From: Aspidapion aeneum
Lineage: Eukaryota > Arthropoda > Insecta > Coleoptera > Brentidae
Direction of reading: 5' to 3'
Assembly (NCBI GenBank): GCA_963576565.1
Contig: OY755038.1
Location: 179,279,452 to 179,343,451 of the forward strand
Length of the DNA stretch: 64,000 nucleotides
The notes under the pieces are model-generated. The model did not search any database. It saw only the letters and a list, made by a program, of their open reading frames with translations, and was not told the origin of the DNA. Numbering within the stretch: position 1 is the stretch's first letter; each line of letters begins with the position of its first letter. Positions 33,974-44,377 of the stretch are shown here, one piece after another. A program made the translations under genes and the position numbers.

Positions 33974-34025
33974 AAGGTCACTCATCGTCAAGCAAGGTAA
34001 AGCTTGCTTGACGATGAGTGACCTT
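33974..34025. repeat. Perfect 23-bp hairpin
   Basis: AAGGTCACTCATCGTCAAGC... (33974-33996) is the exact complement of 34003-34025, with a 6-base loop GTAAAG. One arm with loop recurs in diverged form at about 63357-63386 (GTAAAGCTTGCTTTATGATG), so it belongs to a mobile or dispersed sequence. Confidence 0.9.
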
Positions 34026-34831
34026 ATAACAAACAATGTGGAAAAATATTATTTATTTCATAACAAACTAATTAAGTTTACTCGAGAAAAAGTTCGAATT
34101 ACATTTCTCGAAGATGGAAAATAAAGCATATTCTTACTTTGAGATGGGCATGGAAATGATGCAATAAACAGAATTTCGAAAATTTCACAGTTTCCTGGTT
34201 TACAGCCTGGAGAAGTCTAGAAAGTTAAATGCTTCGTTTATATGGAAGCAATATTCTATGCCTAAGGACACAATAACGATCAAAACGAACCAAGCCATCG
34301 GCAAAGTAAAGTAAGCTTACGGCAAGCTGGAACAAAATAATCGGTATCGTGTATATATTCCTTTTTGTTTTTTGTATTATGATAAAATAAAATAATCCAA
34401 AAACCTATATTTTGCCTTTATGGTTTTAAAGAAATTACTTTCAATCACTGGGGACAAGAAATACTACCTTAGCCCATGAAAAAAGGGATTAAACGTACAC
34501 CTTTATTCCGTAGAGAGCATAAAACATTTATTAAATAATACAAAACCCAACATAATAGTTTTCTATATTTTAGAATATATATAAAACATGCAAACTATAT
34601 TTTTGGTTTCCTTCGCTGTGTGGGTCCTAACACAGGGTCCTAATAAATTTGAAATCATAAAAAACTTAGTTTTTTTAGGTTTGTTTATTTGGACAGTAAA
34701 ATTTATATACCGGATGTGACGGACAGTTCTTTACGTAACATTTGTAAACCATTTAATTTTTTTAAACATAAAAAAAGCTATGCTCCTGACAGTGTCAGAT
34801 TTGAGTTTTTCGTAAATGAGGTTATGTTTGG
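34026..34831. other. AT-rich, no feature seen
   Basis: No gene, RNA or structured repeat recognised; the open frames are short and low-complexity. Confidence 0.35.
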
Positions 34832-34967
34832 TGTCGCTACCCCTGGGAGAGCGGCTAGTTCACAACTTGCATTCCGTTTGCTATTGGTCGAAATAGTCAG
34901 CTGACTTTTTAATGTTGAACGTTGCCGTTTAAGATTATTATTATATTATATTAAGAGATGGTGCCAC

Positions 34968-35302
34968 CAGCGGCGTAGCGTGGGGGGGGCGCGGGGGGTT
35001 CGTCGCCCCCCCCGCCCCGAGGGTAGTGGCGCCCTTGTGTCGTATCGGCCGCCCCCTCATACATGATGACCTTTTTTGTGTTTTTTGGTGTTTTTAGTTG
35101 CAAGATTTCGTCAGACGCGCCCTTGTGACTTATCGGTCGCCCCCTGACATATGATGACCTTTTTTTTTTTTTTTGGAGACGGCGCGGTTCAAATTTCTAC
35201 GGCGCGGTTATTTTTTTTTTGCCGTAAGATTTTTCATCAGTTTTCAGAGGCGCCCTTTTTAGCTGTCGCCCCCACCGCCCTTTCGGGCACGCTACGCCGC
35301 TG
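34968..35302. mobile_element. 335-bp hAT-type MITE with 8-bp TSD
   Basis: The TIRs are CAGCGGCGTAGCGTG at the left and CACGCTACGCCGCTG at the right, 15 bp, perfect. The flanks GGTGCCAC (34960-34967) and GGTGCCAC (35303-35310) form a perfect 8-bp target-site duplication. TIRs starting CAG(C/T)GGCGTAGC with 8-bp duplications are characteristic of hAT superfamily elements. The interior is GC-rich with CGCCCCC and GATGACCTTTT repeats and is non-coding. Confidence 0.92.
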
Positions 35303-35510
35303 GGTGCCACCAGTCAAGCATTTAACAAACTTTATGTTTACAGCTTTCGGCGTAAAATACGAATATATACTAGTTGTAAGTGACTAAAAAGAGTAGTGGT
35401 TTGTGTAGTACATACCTATTGAATTTAACTAAATCTATGCATATGCCGATGAGTTTTTTTTTATTGTTTTTTAAAAACATATTATATTTTTTTTTAATTA
35501 GCTTCCCTAT

Positions 35511-35690
35511 CCTGTTTTCCTGTCGAAATCGGTGTTAACCTAACCCTGATAAATTATTCGACAACGTATCCTAACCTGTCCAGATACGCCCCGGTCAGGA
35601 TACGTTTCCCATCAATTGACCACGGTTAGGTTTTGTTTCAGTTTGGTTTAACACCGATTTCAACCCCCCAAAACGAGGACAGGAGAGTTT
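35511..35690. repeat. Palindromic repeat P, complete copy
   Basis: CCTGTTTTCCTGTCGAAATC and GGTGTTAACCTAACCC mirror GGTTAGGTTTTG...AACACCGATTTCAA and ACGAGGACAGG. The centre has CCTAACCTGTCCAGATACGC, GGTCAGGATACGTTT and ATCAATTGACC. It has the same core as the copies at 32915, 41705 and 26455. Confidence 0.7.
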
Positions 35691-35760
35691 TAATTTAAAA
35701 AATCCCGCCTGACTATGTCAACCAATAGCAAATGGAATGCAAGTTGTGAACTATCCGCTC

Positions 35761-36079
35761 GTTGGAAGATGCCAGGCTTTCAGGATGCAGTGACCCTAAG
35801 AATAGTCGCCACAGTCTCCATCTGACGACAATAAGTCGAAGGCGGAATTTTTCAGGGGTGCCACGACCACGTGGTCACTTTGTGCAAGGAAAACTTAAGT
35901 TTGCGACACGCTCCCTAGAGGGAGCCACACATATAGGCAGGGAACTGCGTACAGCCGACCTGAAAATAGGTTCATAATATGAATAAAATGAACGGGACCC
36001 AAGAAACAAACCTTTAAAACATAAATTTGAAACTTTCTATAAATTCGTATAATTAAAAATATTGTTTGTATAATTATGT
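35761..36079. other. Low-copy dispersed segment
   Basis: AGGATGCAGTGACCC and CAGGGGTGCCACGACC are shared with 31890-31935 and, in part, with 41168-41190 (CAGGGGTGCTACGAAC). The 71-codon frame at 35762-35977 is not conserved between these copies. Confidence 0.4.
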
Positions 36080-36189
36080 AAAATTTCTTGTGTGCCTAAT
36101 ATTATAGATTTGTTAAAAAATTCTAATTTTCTACTTAGCAATAAAAAGTTGAAAATAGCCCTAAAAAACTACTATTTACGGATTAGATC

Positions 36190-36930
36190 AAATTTTGGTC
36201 CAGGAGGTGAGTTACAGGGTGATATCGAAAATAGTAGTAAATCTTAATTAAAATCACATTTTTAAAAAACAACTCTGTCAGGAGTTTTAGTTAGCAAATA
36301 AGAGTAAGAAATACATTAAAATATGTATCATGAACTTATTGTATTATTTTTAGATCCAGGACGTGAGAGACCTACAGGGTGATATCGAAATTAGAAGCGT
36401 AATTTTCTAAAAAACAAATTTTTAAAAAACAATGTTGTCAAGAGCTTTCGTTAGCAAAAAATTATTTGAAACACGTTACACAATCATACCATTATCAGAT
36501 TTTATCACCTTCAGGTCCAGGAATTGAGCTACATGGTGATATAGAAATTATTAGTGTGTGTAAATTTTCTAAAAATCACATTTTTAAAAAGCAAGGTTGT
36601 CCGAAGCTTTTGTTAGCAAAGTATAGTTAGGAATACGTTAAACAATCATACCATTAACTGACTGTATCACCGTTAGGTCCAGGAAATGAGGTACAGGGTG
36701 ATATCGAAATTAGTAATAAAATTTCGTAAAAATCACGTTTTTAAAAATCAACGTTGTCAGGAGCGTTTGTTAGCAAAAAATAGTTAGGAACACGTTAAGC
36801 AATCATACCATTTACTAAATTTCATTTACTTCCAGTAGGTAAGCTGCAGGGTGATATCTAAATAGCAGTAAAGATTTTGAAAAATCACATTTTTAAAAAA
36901 CAAGGGAGGTGAGCTACAGGGTGAAATGAA
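36190..36930 (+). repeat. About 160-bp tandem repeat, five units
   Basis: GGTCCAGGA...GAG(T/C)TACAGGGTGATAT starts units at about 36197, 36353, 36514, 36676 and 36829. Each is followed by AAAATCACATTTTTAAAAA and GTCAGGAG(C/T)(T/G)TT(A/C)GTTAGCAA. Confidence 0.8.
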
Positions 36931-38000
36931 TAAATAAATCCAAAAATATTTACATATATTTACGTGAAAAACTTTTACTATTTATTTGACAAATTTACAA
37001 GTTAATATGATAAAATTTTGACATTAAAACTTATTAGTTAATATAACCAAATCAACTTAAGCCCCTAACTAACCTTGGTCAAAATAAAAGTTTACAAATA
37101 CACATGAGAAATCCAAAAATCCCTACATTTATTTACGTAACAACATCTTGGTTCGTTGTTCTTTTACAAATTCACAAGTTAGTTTGAAAAAATCATGGCT
37201 TTATAATACATATCAAGTATAACCAAACCGAACCAAACCCATATAAATAAGGTTGGTCAATATAAAAATGTACAATAATTATTTACAGAAAAACCTGCCT
37301 GCCTTCGTTGTTAATTCACAAATTTACATGCTTATTTGACAAAAATTTTTCATCCAAAATATACAATTAATAGAATCAAACCGAACCAGTTGGTCAATAT
37401 AAAAATTAACAAATACAAATAGTAAATCAAAATTTTTTTACAAATATTTTACATTTGTTTGATTTGTTGATTAACAAATTTACAAGATATTTTAGAATCT
37501 TGGCCCTAAAATATATATTTAATGTAACAAAACGAAAGCCTTCACTAGGCTTGCCTAATGCAAACATTGACAAACATACACGATAAATATAAAAATCTGG
37601 ACATTTATTTACAGGAAGAAACTGTCTTCGTTGTTATTTCACAAATTTGCATGTTTTTTAGGCAACAATTTGACACCCAAGTTATCTATTTAACATAACC
37701 AAACCGAGCCAAATCAAACCCTTATAATTATTAAGCTTGCTCAATATAAAAATGTACAGTCGGGGACTTTTTAAATGGCCGTTTTATTTTTTTTCTGTCA
37801 AAATTAATCAATTAAAGAAATCAAAAACAATAAATTTTTAAATACGTATGTATACAGACAGTGGTAAAGTTCACAATTTTTTTGGTTTGGTTTAAATTGC
37901 TTTTCCGAATTTCAAATAGGAATTTTTTTTATTTTCCAGAGCGGCAATTTAAAAAGTCCCCGACTGTACAAATACACATAATAAATATTACATTTAATTA
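36931..38000 (+). repeat. Second satellite, about 140-185-bp units
   Basis: Five irregular units share TTGGTCAATATAAAAATGTA, ACATTTATTTAC, TTCGTTGTT...CACAAATTTACA and AACC(A)AAACCGA(A/G)CCAAA. Unit starts are near 37073, 37253, 37391, 37550 and 37735. The last unit is split by the MITE at 37757-37966 and resumes with CAAATACACATAATAAAT. Confidence 0.65.
37757..37966. mobile_element. 210-bp Tc1/mariner-like MITE
   Basis: The TIR CAGTCGGGGACTTTTTAAAT at the left is matched by AATTTAAAAAGTCCCCGACTG at the right. TA flanks both ends (37755-37756 and 37967-37968). Deleting it with one TA restores a satellite unit (AAAATGTA + CAAATACACAT), matching a sister unit at 37090-37110. Ends starting CAGTCGG with TA duplication are typical of Tc1/mariner. 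Confidence 0.9.
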
Positions 38001-38329
38001 CATTGACAAACAACAACCTGCACAGAAATATTTTTGTCCCGTACGTACGTTTTATTTAATTACTTACTTCTTCCAAAGTGAAGCGACTCAACATTTTGCA
38101 TTTCTTTCAAAAAATCTGTTAATACATGTACCGCTACATAGCTATTTGGTTGTCTGATAAAGGGATATATTTCTTTACTTCTTTAGCTATTTTTACTGAA
38201 AACTCCAAATCAACAAAAGCAGTAGTTTCATCCCACTTAAGGTCTTTTACCTTTAAATTTTAAATATCTTTTACATAAATATTTTTTTGTATCGCTTAGG
38301 CTTTTAATTGTTTGTACAATAGTTATTTA

Positions 38330-39150
38330 CCTAACAAGTGCGGAAAGAGGTACTTTTCCGCACGTGACGGCAGTTGCACAAACGACGCGGAGCGGAGTTC
38401 GGGCAAGCCGTCAAGGATGGAAAAGATAGTTTCCGCAAGAATTAGGTACAATATTTTTCCTACGAGTGTTTTTGTCCATCTTCTTTATCAAAAAACATGT
38501 TTTAATTCGCAAAGATTTTATAATAATGCTAGAAAATGATACGTAAGATAGAATTGTTACATAAATCATTTAATGAGTCCTAAATATCTTCATTTTTAAC
38601 AAAACAAAAATCGTGCGAAAAAGAAATTTTTCAGCACTAGTGCGGAAAAGTTACTTTTCCGTACGTTTTTTTAACTTTTATTTTTACTTGATTTTTTTTA
38701 TGCACGGAAAAATAATAAAACAGGATTTTTTTATTATGATATATTAAAAAGAAACTTTATGTAAAGAACATTTAATTAACAATAACGAAAAAGTTAACGA
38801 TGGTAGATATTGAAATTGAAAGTGAACTTTCTGTTTGTTGATTGGTTGGTGTTTGGCCCACTACAGAAATGCCTTGATCAGTTTGCTGCTTAGAATTACT
38901 ACTGTAGTGAATGGAGGAAGGTATATTGGTCTGTACAGGCTGTAACACATTACAGGATTCTTCATTCGGTGCTTCTGGTAGCATCGGTTCAGCAGCACTT
39001 CTTGAAAATGAAACTTGTGTGTAGGAGGACGGGTTTTCATTTGAAAACGATTGTGGACGGAAAGGTTCTTGCAATTTGGACGTGCGGAAAAAAATCGTGA
39101 GGAAAGTAAAAATGATGCGAAAAAGTAAAATTGTGCGGAAAAGTAATTAA
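38330..39150. repeat. GTGCGGAAAAGT palindromic repeat element
   Basis: AGTGCGGAAAGAGGTACTTT+TCCGCAC at 38338-38366 and AGTGCGGAAAAGTTACTTTT at 38640 are self-complementary. More GTGCGGAAAA copies sit at 39081 and 39135. A 100-codon minus-strand Ser/Gln/Asn-rich frame (38772-39074) lies between; I cannot assign it, and it may be a remnant of a coding element. Confidence 0.5.
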
Positions 39151-39189
39151 CGTAATATTCTTTTAATAGATCGCTCAAGAAACCCTAAC

Positions 39190-39890
39190 TTATATGTTCT
39201 TGGTTTGCAAACAGTAAGGTGAGGCCAAAAGTTATTTTTAAAAATATGATTTATAAAAAAATTTACTACTAGTATCTTACCTACTGGACCTAAATGTAAC
39301 GCAGTTAGTGAATAGTATGGTTTGTTTACAATTCCTAACTATTTTTTGCTCACCAAGACTCCTGATAAAGTTGATTTTTGAAATTGTGATTTTTACAAAA
39401 GTGTTTTACTAATTTTGATATCACCCTGTACCTTACTCCAAGGACCTAAAGGTAATAGTCAGTTAATGTCATGATTTTTTAACGTGTTCCTAAGCATTTT
39501 CTGATAACGAAAGCTCTTGACAACATTGTTTTCTAAAAATGTGATTTTTAGAAAAATACACTAATAATTTCGATATCACCCAGTAGCTAACTTGCTGTCT
39601 CTAAAGGTAATACAATATGTTAGTGATATGATTTTTTAAGGTATTTCTAACTCTTGTTTGCTAAGTAAAACTCCTGACAAAGTTGTTTTTAAGAATGTAA
39701 ATTGTACAACTATTTTTGATATCACCCTGTAACTCACCCCCTGAACCTAAATTTGAAATAATCCGTTAATACATAGTTTAACTTTTTGGGCTATTTTCAA
39801 CTTTTTATTGTTAAGTAGAGAACTAGAATTTCTAAACAAATCTATAATAAATTTTAAGGTCACCCTGTAGCAGACCTGAACTTAACCTTT
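39190..39890 (-). repeat. Inverted copies of the 160-bp tandem repeat
   Basis: GATATCACCCTGTA(C/A)CT(T/C)AC with GGACCTAAA (39418-39450), again at 39570-39610 and 39718-39755, is the complement of the units at 36190-36930. Confidence 0.75.
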
Positions 39891-40181
39891 ATAACCTGGG
39901 TTTGGCAGACTTTTTTTCTTTCTCTTCTCATACCTGATAAGAAATATTAGACAAACATTATTTTTAATTATATGATAATAATAATACAACAAGTTTGATA
40001 TTTATATATTCAAAGGTTATTTTTTGGGCCACGGGTTGCAATAAATCCGGGTATTATTTTTTTTTTTCATATCATAACTTATCAAGCCTAATATTTTTTT
40101 TCCTAAGATTCATTTGATTTCGTTAACATAATAATACGTTTGATTTTGTGGTCGGCTGTACTGAGCCATTCGCTTTGGTCG

Positions 40182-40205
40182 CAGCCTTCGTAGTTACGAA
40201 GGCTG
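40182..40205. repeat. Perfect 11-bp hairpin
   Basis: CAGCCTTCGTA, GT loop, TACGAAGGCTG. Function unknown; no terminator-like poly-T follows. Confidence 0.8.
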
Positions 40206-40294
40206 TGTTTTGGTTCGCTTTGCATGTTAATTGAATCCAACTTTAACGAAGTCAGAAAAACGTCTCATGGTTTTGTTATTGTTTTTTTCCGGAA

Positions 40295-40526
40295 AAATAC
40301 AATTTTTTAAGAACCTGTGCATCATCAACAATCCCGGAAAAATATTGAATTATCAGGAATCGGGTTTAAAGGTAGGTTTTAGATTATATTTTTCCTCATT
40401 TTTCGGTTTTAGACGCTGTATAATAAACTGAAATTTACGATGTTGCCATGATTTAGGGGTAAAATTTGAGGCGTCAAATTTTTTCAGATTGTTTCAAATT
40501 ATTTCAAATTTTAAAGAATTGCCCCC
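40295..40526 (+). repeat. Element C right terminus, internal copy
   Basis: Matches 43135-43387: AAAATACAATTTTTTAAGAA, GGTAGGTTTTAGATTA, TTCAAATTATTTCAAATTTT and GAAGAATTGCCCCC or its variants. It ends at 40526 and is followed directly by the second copy of the left region. Confidence 0.7.
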
Positions 40527-41140
40527 AATCTGTTGCTTAAGATTTCTCGTTTAAAAGGCAATTTTAAACTTAAAAACTTACCTAAAAGGCCATTTCCCAC
40601 TTTTTGATAGATGTAGCTTCACGATATAATATATTTTTTTAATTAAAAACGCCTAATTTATTAAAACTTTTTAATTTATAAATTGTAAATAAATTCAAAG
40701 CAGATAACCATTAACCACACAAACTGAAATGTCAGATTTCGTCACATTTCGTCACATTTCTTTCAAATTTATGAGTCCTATTCGTTTTCTTTATGAGGTC
40801 AGCTAAGTTTACTTTCTTTCTTTGTTTTTCACGGTAAAATTAACAAAGAGGGACTAACTGCATGTCGTGGAAGGGTCGCTACAAAATTAGCTCTACGCTG
40901 TTGCCACCGTTAGATTTGAACGGATTTTTAAGGGAATGTCAAATTATTTCTTTAAAATCTGCCAGAAAAATCTGACTAAGTGGGATACTGGTCAAATTAT
41001 TGAAGTGGTGATTATTTTTTTACTTTTCTTATCAAAGCTAGGCACGTATATAGTTTTTTATTCTGGGGGGTCCTCCGATATAGAAACTGCTGTTATTCAG
41101 TGACAGCCCATGAGGTTTTGGATAGGGTAATCAGAAATAC
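40527..41140 (+). repeat. Element C left region, second copy
   Basis: Direct repeat of 31211-31889. Its own terminal inverted repeat is absent: the match begins at AATCTG(T/G), exactly where the copied right terminus ends. Confidence 0.8.
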
Positions 41141-41289
41141 TTGCTACAGTCGCCGCCGGCGGAAGATTACAGGGGTGCTACGAACAATTTTCGTCTAAAA
41201 GACGTTACTGTTGGGTTTATAAGGATAAAAATAAATATTAAAATAAAAATAAATGTAGATTCTATTGGAAACTGTGTGTGCGAATGAAG

Positions 41290-41700
41290 AAGAAAAATGT
41301 CGAAATTACAAAATATCGAAATTACAAAATGTCAAAAAAAATATATTGAAATGCGAAATAAAACCTAATAACATATTACGATCTGGTCAGGTTAGATTCA
41401 GTGTAATTAAGTAACTAGAAACGGTTAGTTTTTTTTTATAATTTTCACCTAACCCGGTCAGGTAATTAAGTAACCTGACCTGGTTAGGTTATTATACAAA
41501 ACAAACTAACCTGATCTGGTCAAGTTAGTTTTTTGAAATTATAATTAGCCAACCGGATTAGGTTTGCTTTTTTTTTATTTCGTATACCAATCTAACCCGA
41601 TCTGGTTAGGTTTTATTTTCTGTCTTTTAAATTTTTCAACTATTAGTATTTCTGTTTCGACATTTTGTACTTTCGACATTTTGTGTTTCGATGTTTCGTC
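41290..41700. repeat. AACCTGACCTGGTTAGGTT-rich degenerate repeat
   Basis: Variants of ACC(T/C)GA(T/C)C(T/G)GGTTAGGTT and its complement occur about seven times at 41385-41615, bounded by CGAAATTACAAAATGTC-type units at 41300-41335 and by TTTCGACATTTTGTA at 41655-41690. Confidence 0.6.
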
Positions 41701-41704
41701 CGTC

Positions 41705-41880
41705 GCCCCTTCAATTGATCGCAAACTTATCATTACCTGTCCATACACGCCCCTTTTCTACCAACAAAAAAGTGTCCAATGGACCGGTTAGGTCACGTTT
41801 TCGATCAATTAACCAGAGTTGAATTAACAGGTTAGGATAAGTTTGCCATCAATCGACAAAGGTGAGGTTTGGTTTAATAA
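41705..41880. repeat. Palindromic repeat P, diverged copy
   Basis: CAATTGATCGCAAACTTATC, CCTGTCCATACACGCCCC, GGACCGGTTAGG, GGTTAGGATAAGTTTGCCAT and ATCGACAAAGGTGAGGTTTG follow the order of the other P copies. Confidence 0.6.
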
Positions 41881-43134
41881 AAAAAAATGCAAAATTTGCT
41901 TTTTGTATTAGGAAATGCACGAAATGTGATGACATCGAACCTTTTAGAAAAGCTATCGTCCAAAAAAGTCGGCAAATAATTTTGCACCCTGTCAATTGTG
42001 TACCTTTATCAATATTAATGTTAATCCCGGAATAAAATACACAAACAAAATATAACGGGTTTAAAACCTTAGATACTATAATTAAAATATATTGAAATTG
42101 AAGAAATAGTTAAAAAGCTAAAGAATAAATTCCAGTGCAAAATTATTTACTCTGTAGGTTCATTGAATAGCTACCTAATTTGAAAAAGTAATAAAAAAAA
42201 ATAGTTTTGAAGGTTTTGATTATAACAAATATAATAAGGGAAAAAAAAAATTTAATTTGTTTTTTTTTTAACTTATGAAAATAAAACCAAGTAAAAATTT
42301 TCATTAAACTTGCAGACAAAGTGCCTAATTATTTAAATTATTTGGTTTTATTTTTAAAAGAACTATGAATAAAGACAGAGCCATTTTGATTTTTTTGGCC
42401 CAAACTTATTTTGAGCAAAAATAAAAAGGTTTTTGTTGACGGTCCCCAATAGCCTTCCTACCTATGAGTGGCTAAAAAATAAGTCAGCGAAGCATCCTTT
42501 TTCATTCAAATTTATTTTAAAATCAAGTTCAAAAACACGACAAAGAAAAACAATTTTTTAGCAGCTGCTCAAATCCTGGATTGATTTTGCAGTCAAGTCA
42601 AGTAATATTATTTAAAACACACAAATGTTTATGAATAAAATTATGAGATTTAGAAAACAAAATTTTTTTCCACTCTCCATGCATTTAGGTATAAAAAAAT
42701 ACCTTTAAGATTTAAATTTGTTAGAAAACAAAATACTTAACCAAACTTTAGTTTGAGCATGTTTTCAGCTATTATAAGCAAAAATCTCAAAAATCAGAAT
42801 CAATTCCGCCGTAAAAAAAGCGAATTATCCATATCTCTACTATTATTGTCACTACTAAATGTTTGATTACTTTTTATTCCTAAAAATATCGGGGGGAGAT
42901 TGATCCCCTCTTAGGTACCACCTTGCACGTTACGTTGTAAGAGTTTTTCGTAAAAATATTTTAACAACATATTTAAAACGTGAATCCAACTTGTGAACGG
43001 TACCTTTATTGGTTTCACTTGGAAACAATGAATTGGCAACATAGTATTTCGTAACTGACAGTCCCCTTGGTGATCTTTGACTGACAGTTGTCAAATTTGC
43101 CAGATAGAAAAACCGTTGTATGATGAGGTGCTCG
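41881..43134. other. AT-rich, no feature seen
   Basis: Interior of the shorter element C copy. No gene, no clear inverted repeat; short frames only. Confidence 0.35.
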
Positions 43135-43389
43135 GAAAAATACAATTTATCAAGAACTTGTGGATTATCAGTAGCCGAGTTTCAAGGTAGGTTTTAGATT
43201 AAATTTTCCCGCATATTTTAAATTTTGGGGGTTTTCATAATTTCTTAAGTTGGCCCATTACCGTGTGGTGTAAGACGTTTTACACAAAGCTGAAATTGCA
43301 GTGTTGTCAAGATTTCCACCTAAATTCTGTTGTTTCAAATTTCGTCAGATTATTTCAAATTATTTCAAATTTTGAAGAATTGCCCCCTA

Positions 43390-44370
43390 TATATCAGAAG
43401 TTTTGTATTTTGAGATAAATGCCTGCTTTTTCTATATGTAAAACCAATTTTTTTAGAGATTTTTTTAGCAATATAAGAAATATGTTCACTAAAATTGAGC
43501 TTGTGGTCTATAACAATACCCAAATATTTTGTGGAATACACACGCTCTAGATTAATATTGTTGAATTTAATATTGTTTGTAATTAACAAGCCGTAATGCT
43601 TTTTTCCATATAATATCATATATTTGGACTTATCTGTATTTATGGCTAACTTATTCATATCAAACCATTCTTTTACTTTTATTAATATATTATTCATTCT
43701 TAAAATTAGTGAATCTATATCACCGCCAAAAATATACAAGATACCATCATCTGCGAACAGACGAATGAATATATCTTGAAAATTGTTAATTAATAAATCA
43801 TTAATAAAACAGATAAAAAGTATAGCACCAAGGACGCTATCCTGAGGCACTTCATTACACACCATTTTTTTACTTGATTTTTCCCCATTAACTTTTGTTT
43901 GTTGGTACCTTTTATTTAAATATATTTCGAATAATTTGTATGCGTTATCAGAGTCCCCAAAGTAGATTTTAAGCTTTCTCATTAAGATTTTTCTATCAAC
44001 GACTTCAAAGGCACGTTTGAGATCCAGAAATACTGCAACAATGGCATCTCCCCGATCTACAGCACCCCGGAAGTCGCCGATTACTTTTTGCAATGCAGTT
44101 TCACATGAAAAGCAATTACGAAATCCGGATTGATTGGGGTGTTGTAGTTTTGTTTATCCAGATATTCAGTAAACTGTTTGTACATAGCAAGTTCAACTAT
44201 TTTTTCCAGACATGGTAAGGTACTTATAGGCCTATATTCTTCAAGCATTTTTGTGTTCGCCTTTTTTTGAACAGATATAATAAGTAAGGTTTTTAAAATT
44301 TGAGGAAAGTATCCTTCGTTAAATGCAGTTTATACAATGTAAAAGCGGATATCCAATTACGTCAAAGGTA
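43390..44370 (-). pseudogene. LINE B reverse transcriptase
   Basis: Two frames. About 44094-44300 gives YRPISTLPCLEKIVELAMYK (RT fingers) with frame breaks on either side. The 43365-44093 frame gives AVFLDLKRAFEVVDR (first Asp box), EVPQDSVLGAILF (the usual Gly after Gln is Asp), RLFADDGILYIFG (FADD intact), LAINTDKSKYMI, STKYLGIVIDHKLNFSEHIS and SQNTKLLIY, where the element C insertion begins. The last few codons of that frame (after LLIYR) are element C sequence. Loss of the QG box Gly and the frameshifts mean it is inactive. Confidence 0.85.
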
Positions 44371-44377
44371 TTTTTAA

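Larger units (their letters stand above)
34855..35760. repeat. Inverted pair flanking the hAT MITE region
   Basis: CTAGTTCACAACTTGCATTC with TTTGCTATTGG (34858-34890) is the near-exact inverse of 35722-35757 (CCAATAGCAAATGGAATGCA, AGTTGTGAACTA). Together with the GTGTCGCTACCCCTGGGAGA match they outline an older foldback of about 0.9 kb, into which the hAT MITE and repeat P were inserted. Confidence 0.6.
36080..39890. mobile_element. 3.8-kb foldback with satellite arms
   Basis: The left arm (36080-36930) is a tandem run of about 160-bp units, and the right arm (39190-39890) is the same family inverted. The outermost sequences also pair: ATTATAGATTTGTTAAAAAA and TAGCAATAAAAAGTTGAAAA at the left against their complements near 39855 and 39815. 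The spacer contains an unrelated satellite, a MITE and the GTGCGGAAAAGT repeat. Confidence 0.65.
31097..43387. mobile_element. Element C: 12.3-kb TIR element inside LINE B
   Basis: The left end TGGGGTCAATTCTTTACATT and the complement of the right end, GGGGGCAATTCTTCAAAATT, are imperfect terminal inverted repeats. TA flanks both sides (31095-31096 and 43388-43389). Removing everything between, plus one TA, rejoins LINE B so that LLIY runs in frame into NTIIKPHFEYC. No transposase is recognisable inside. Internal copies of both ends (left region again at 40527, right region again at 40295-40526) show that it is a head-to-tail composite: a 9.4-kb copy followed by a 2.9-kb copy that lacks its own left TIR. 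Confidence 0.7.

Noticed and set aside
38861..39178. 105-codon minus-strand frame overlapping the Ser/Gln-rich one
   Set aside because: Alternative frame of the same repeat element with no independent support.
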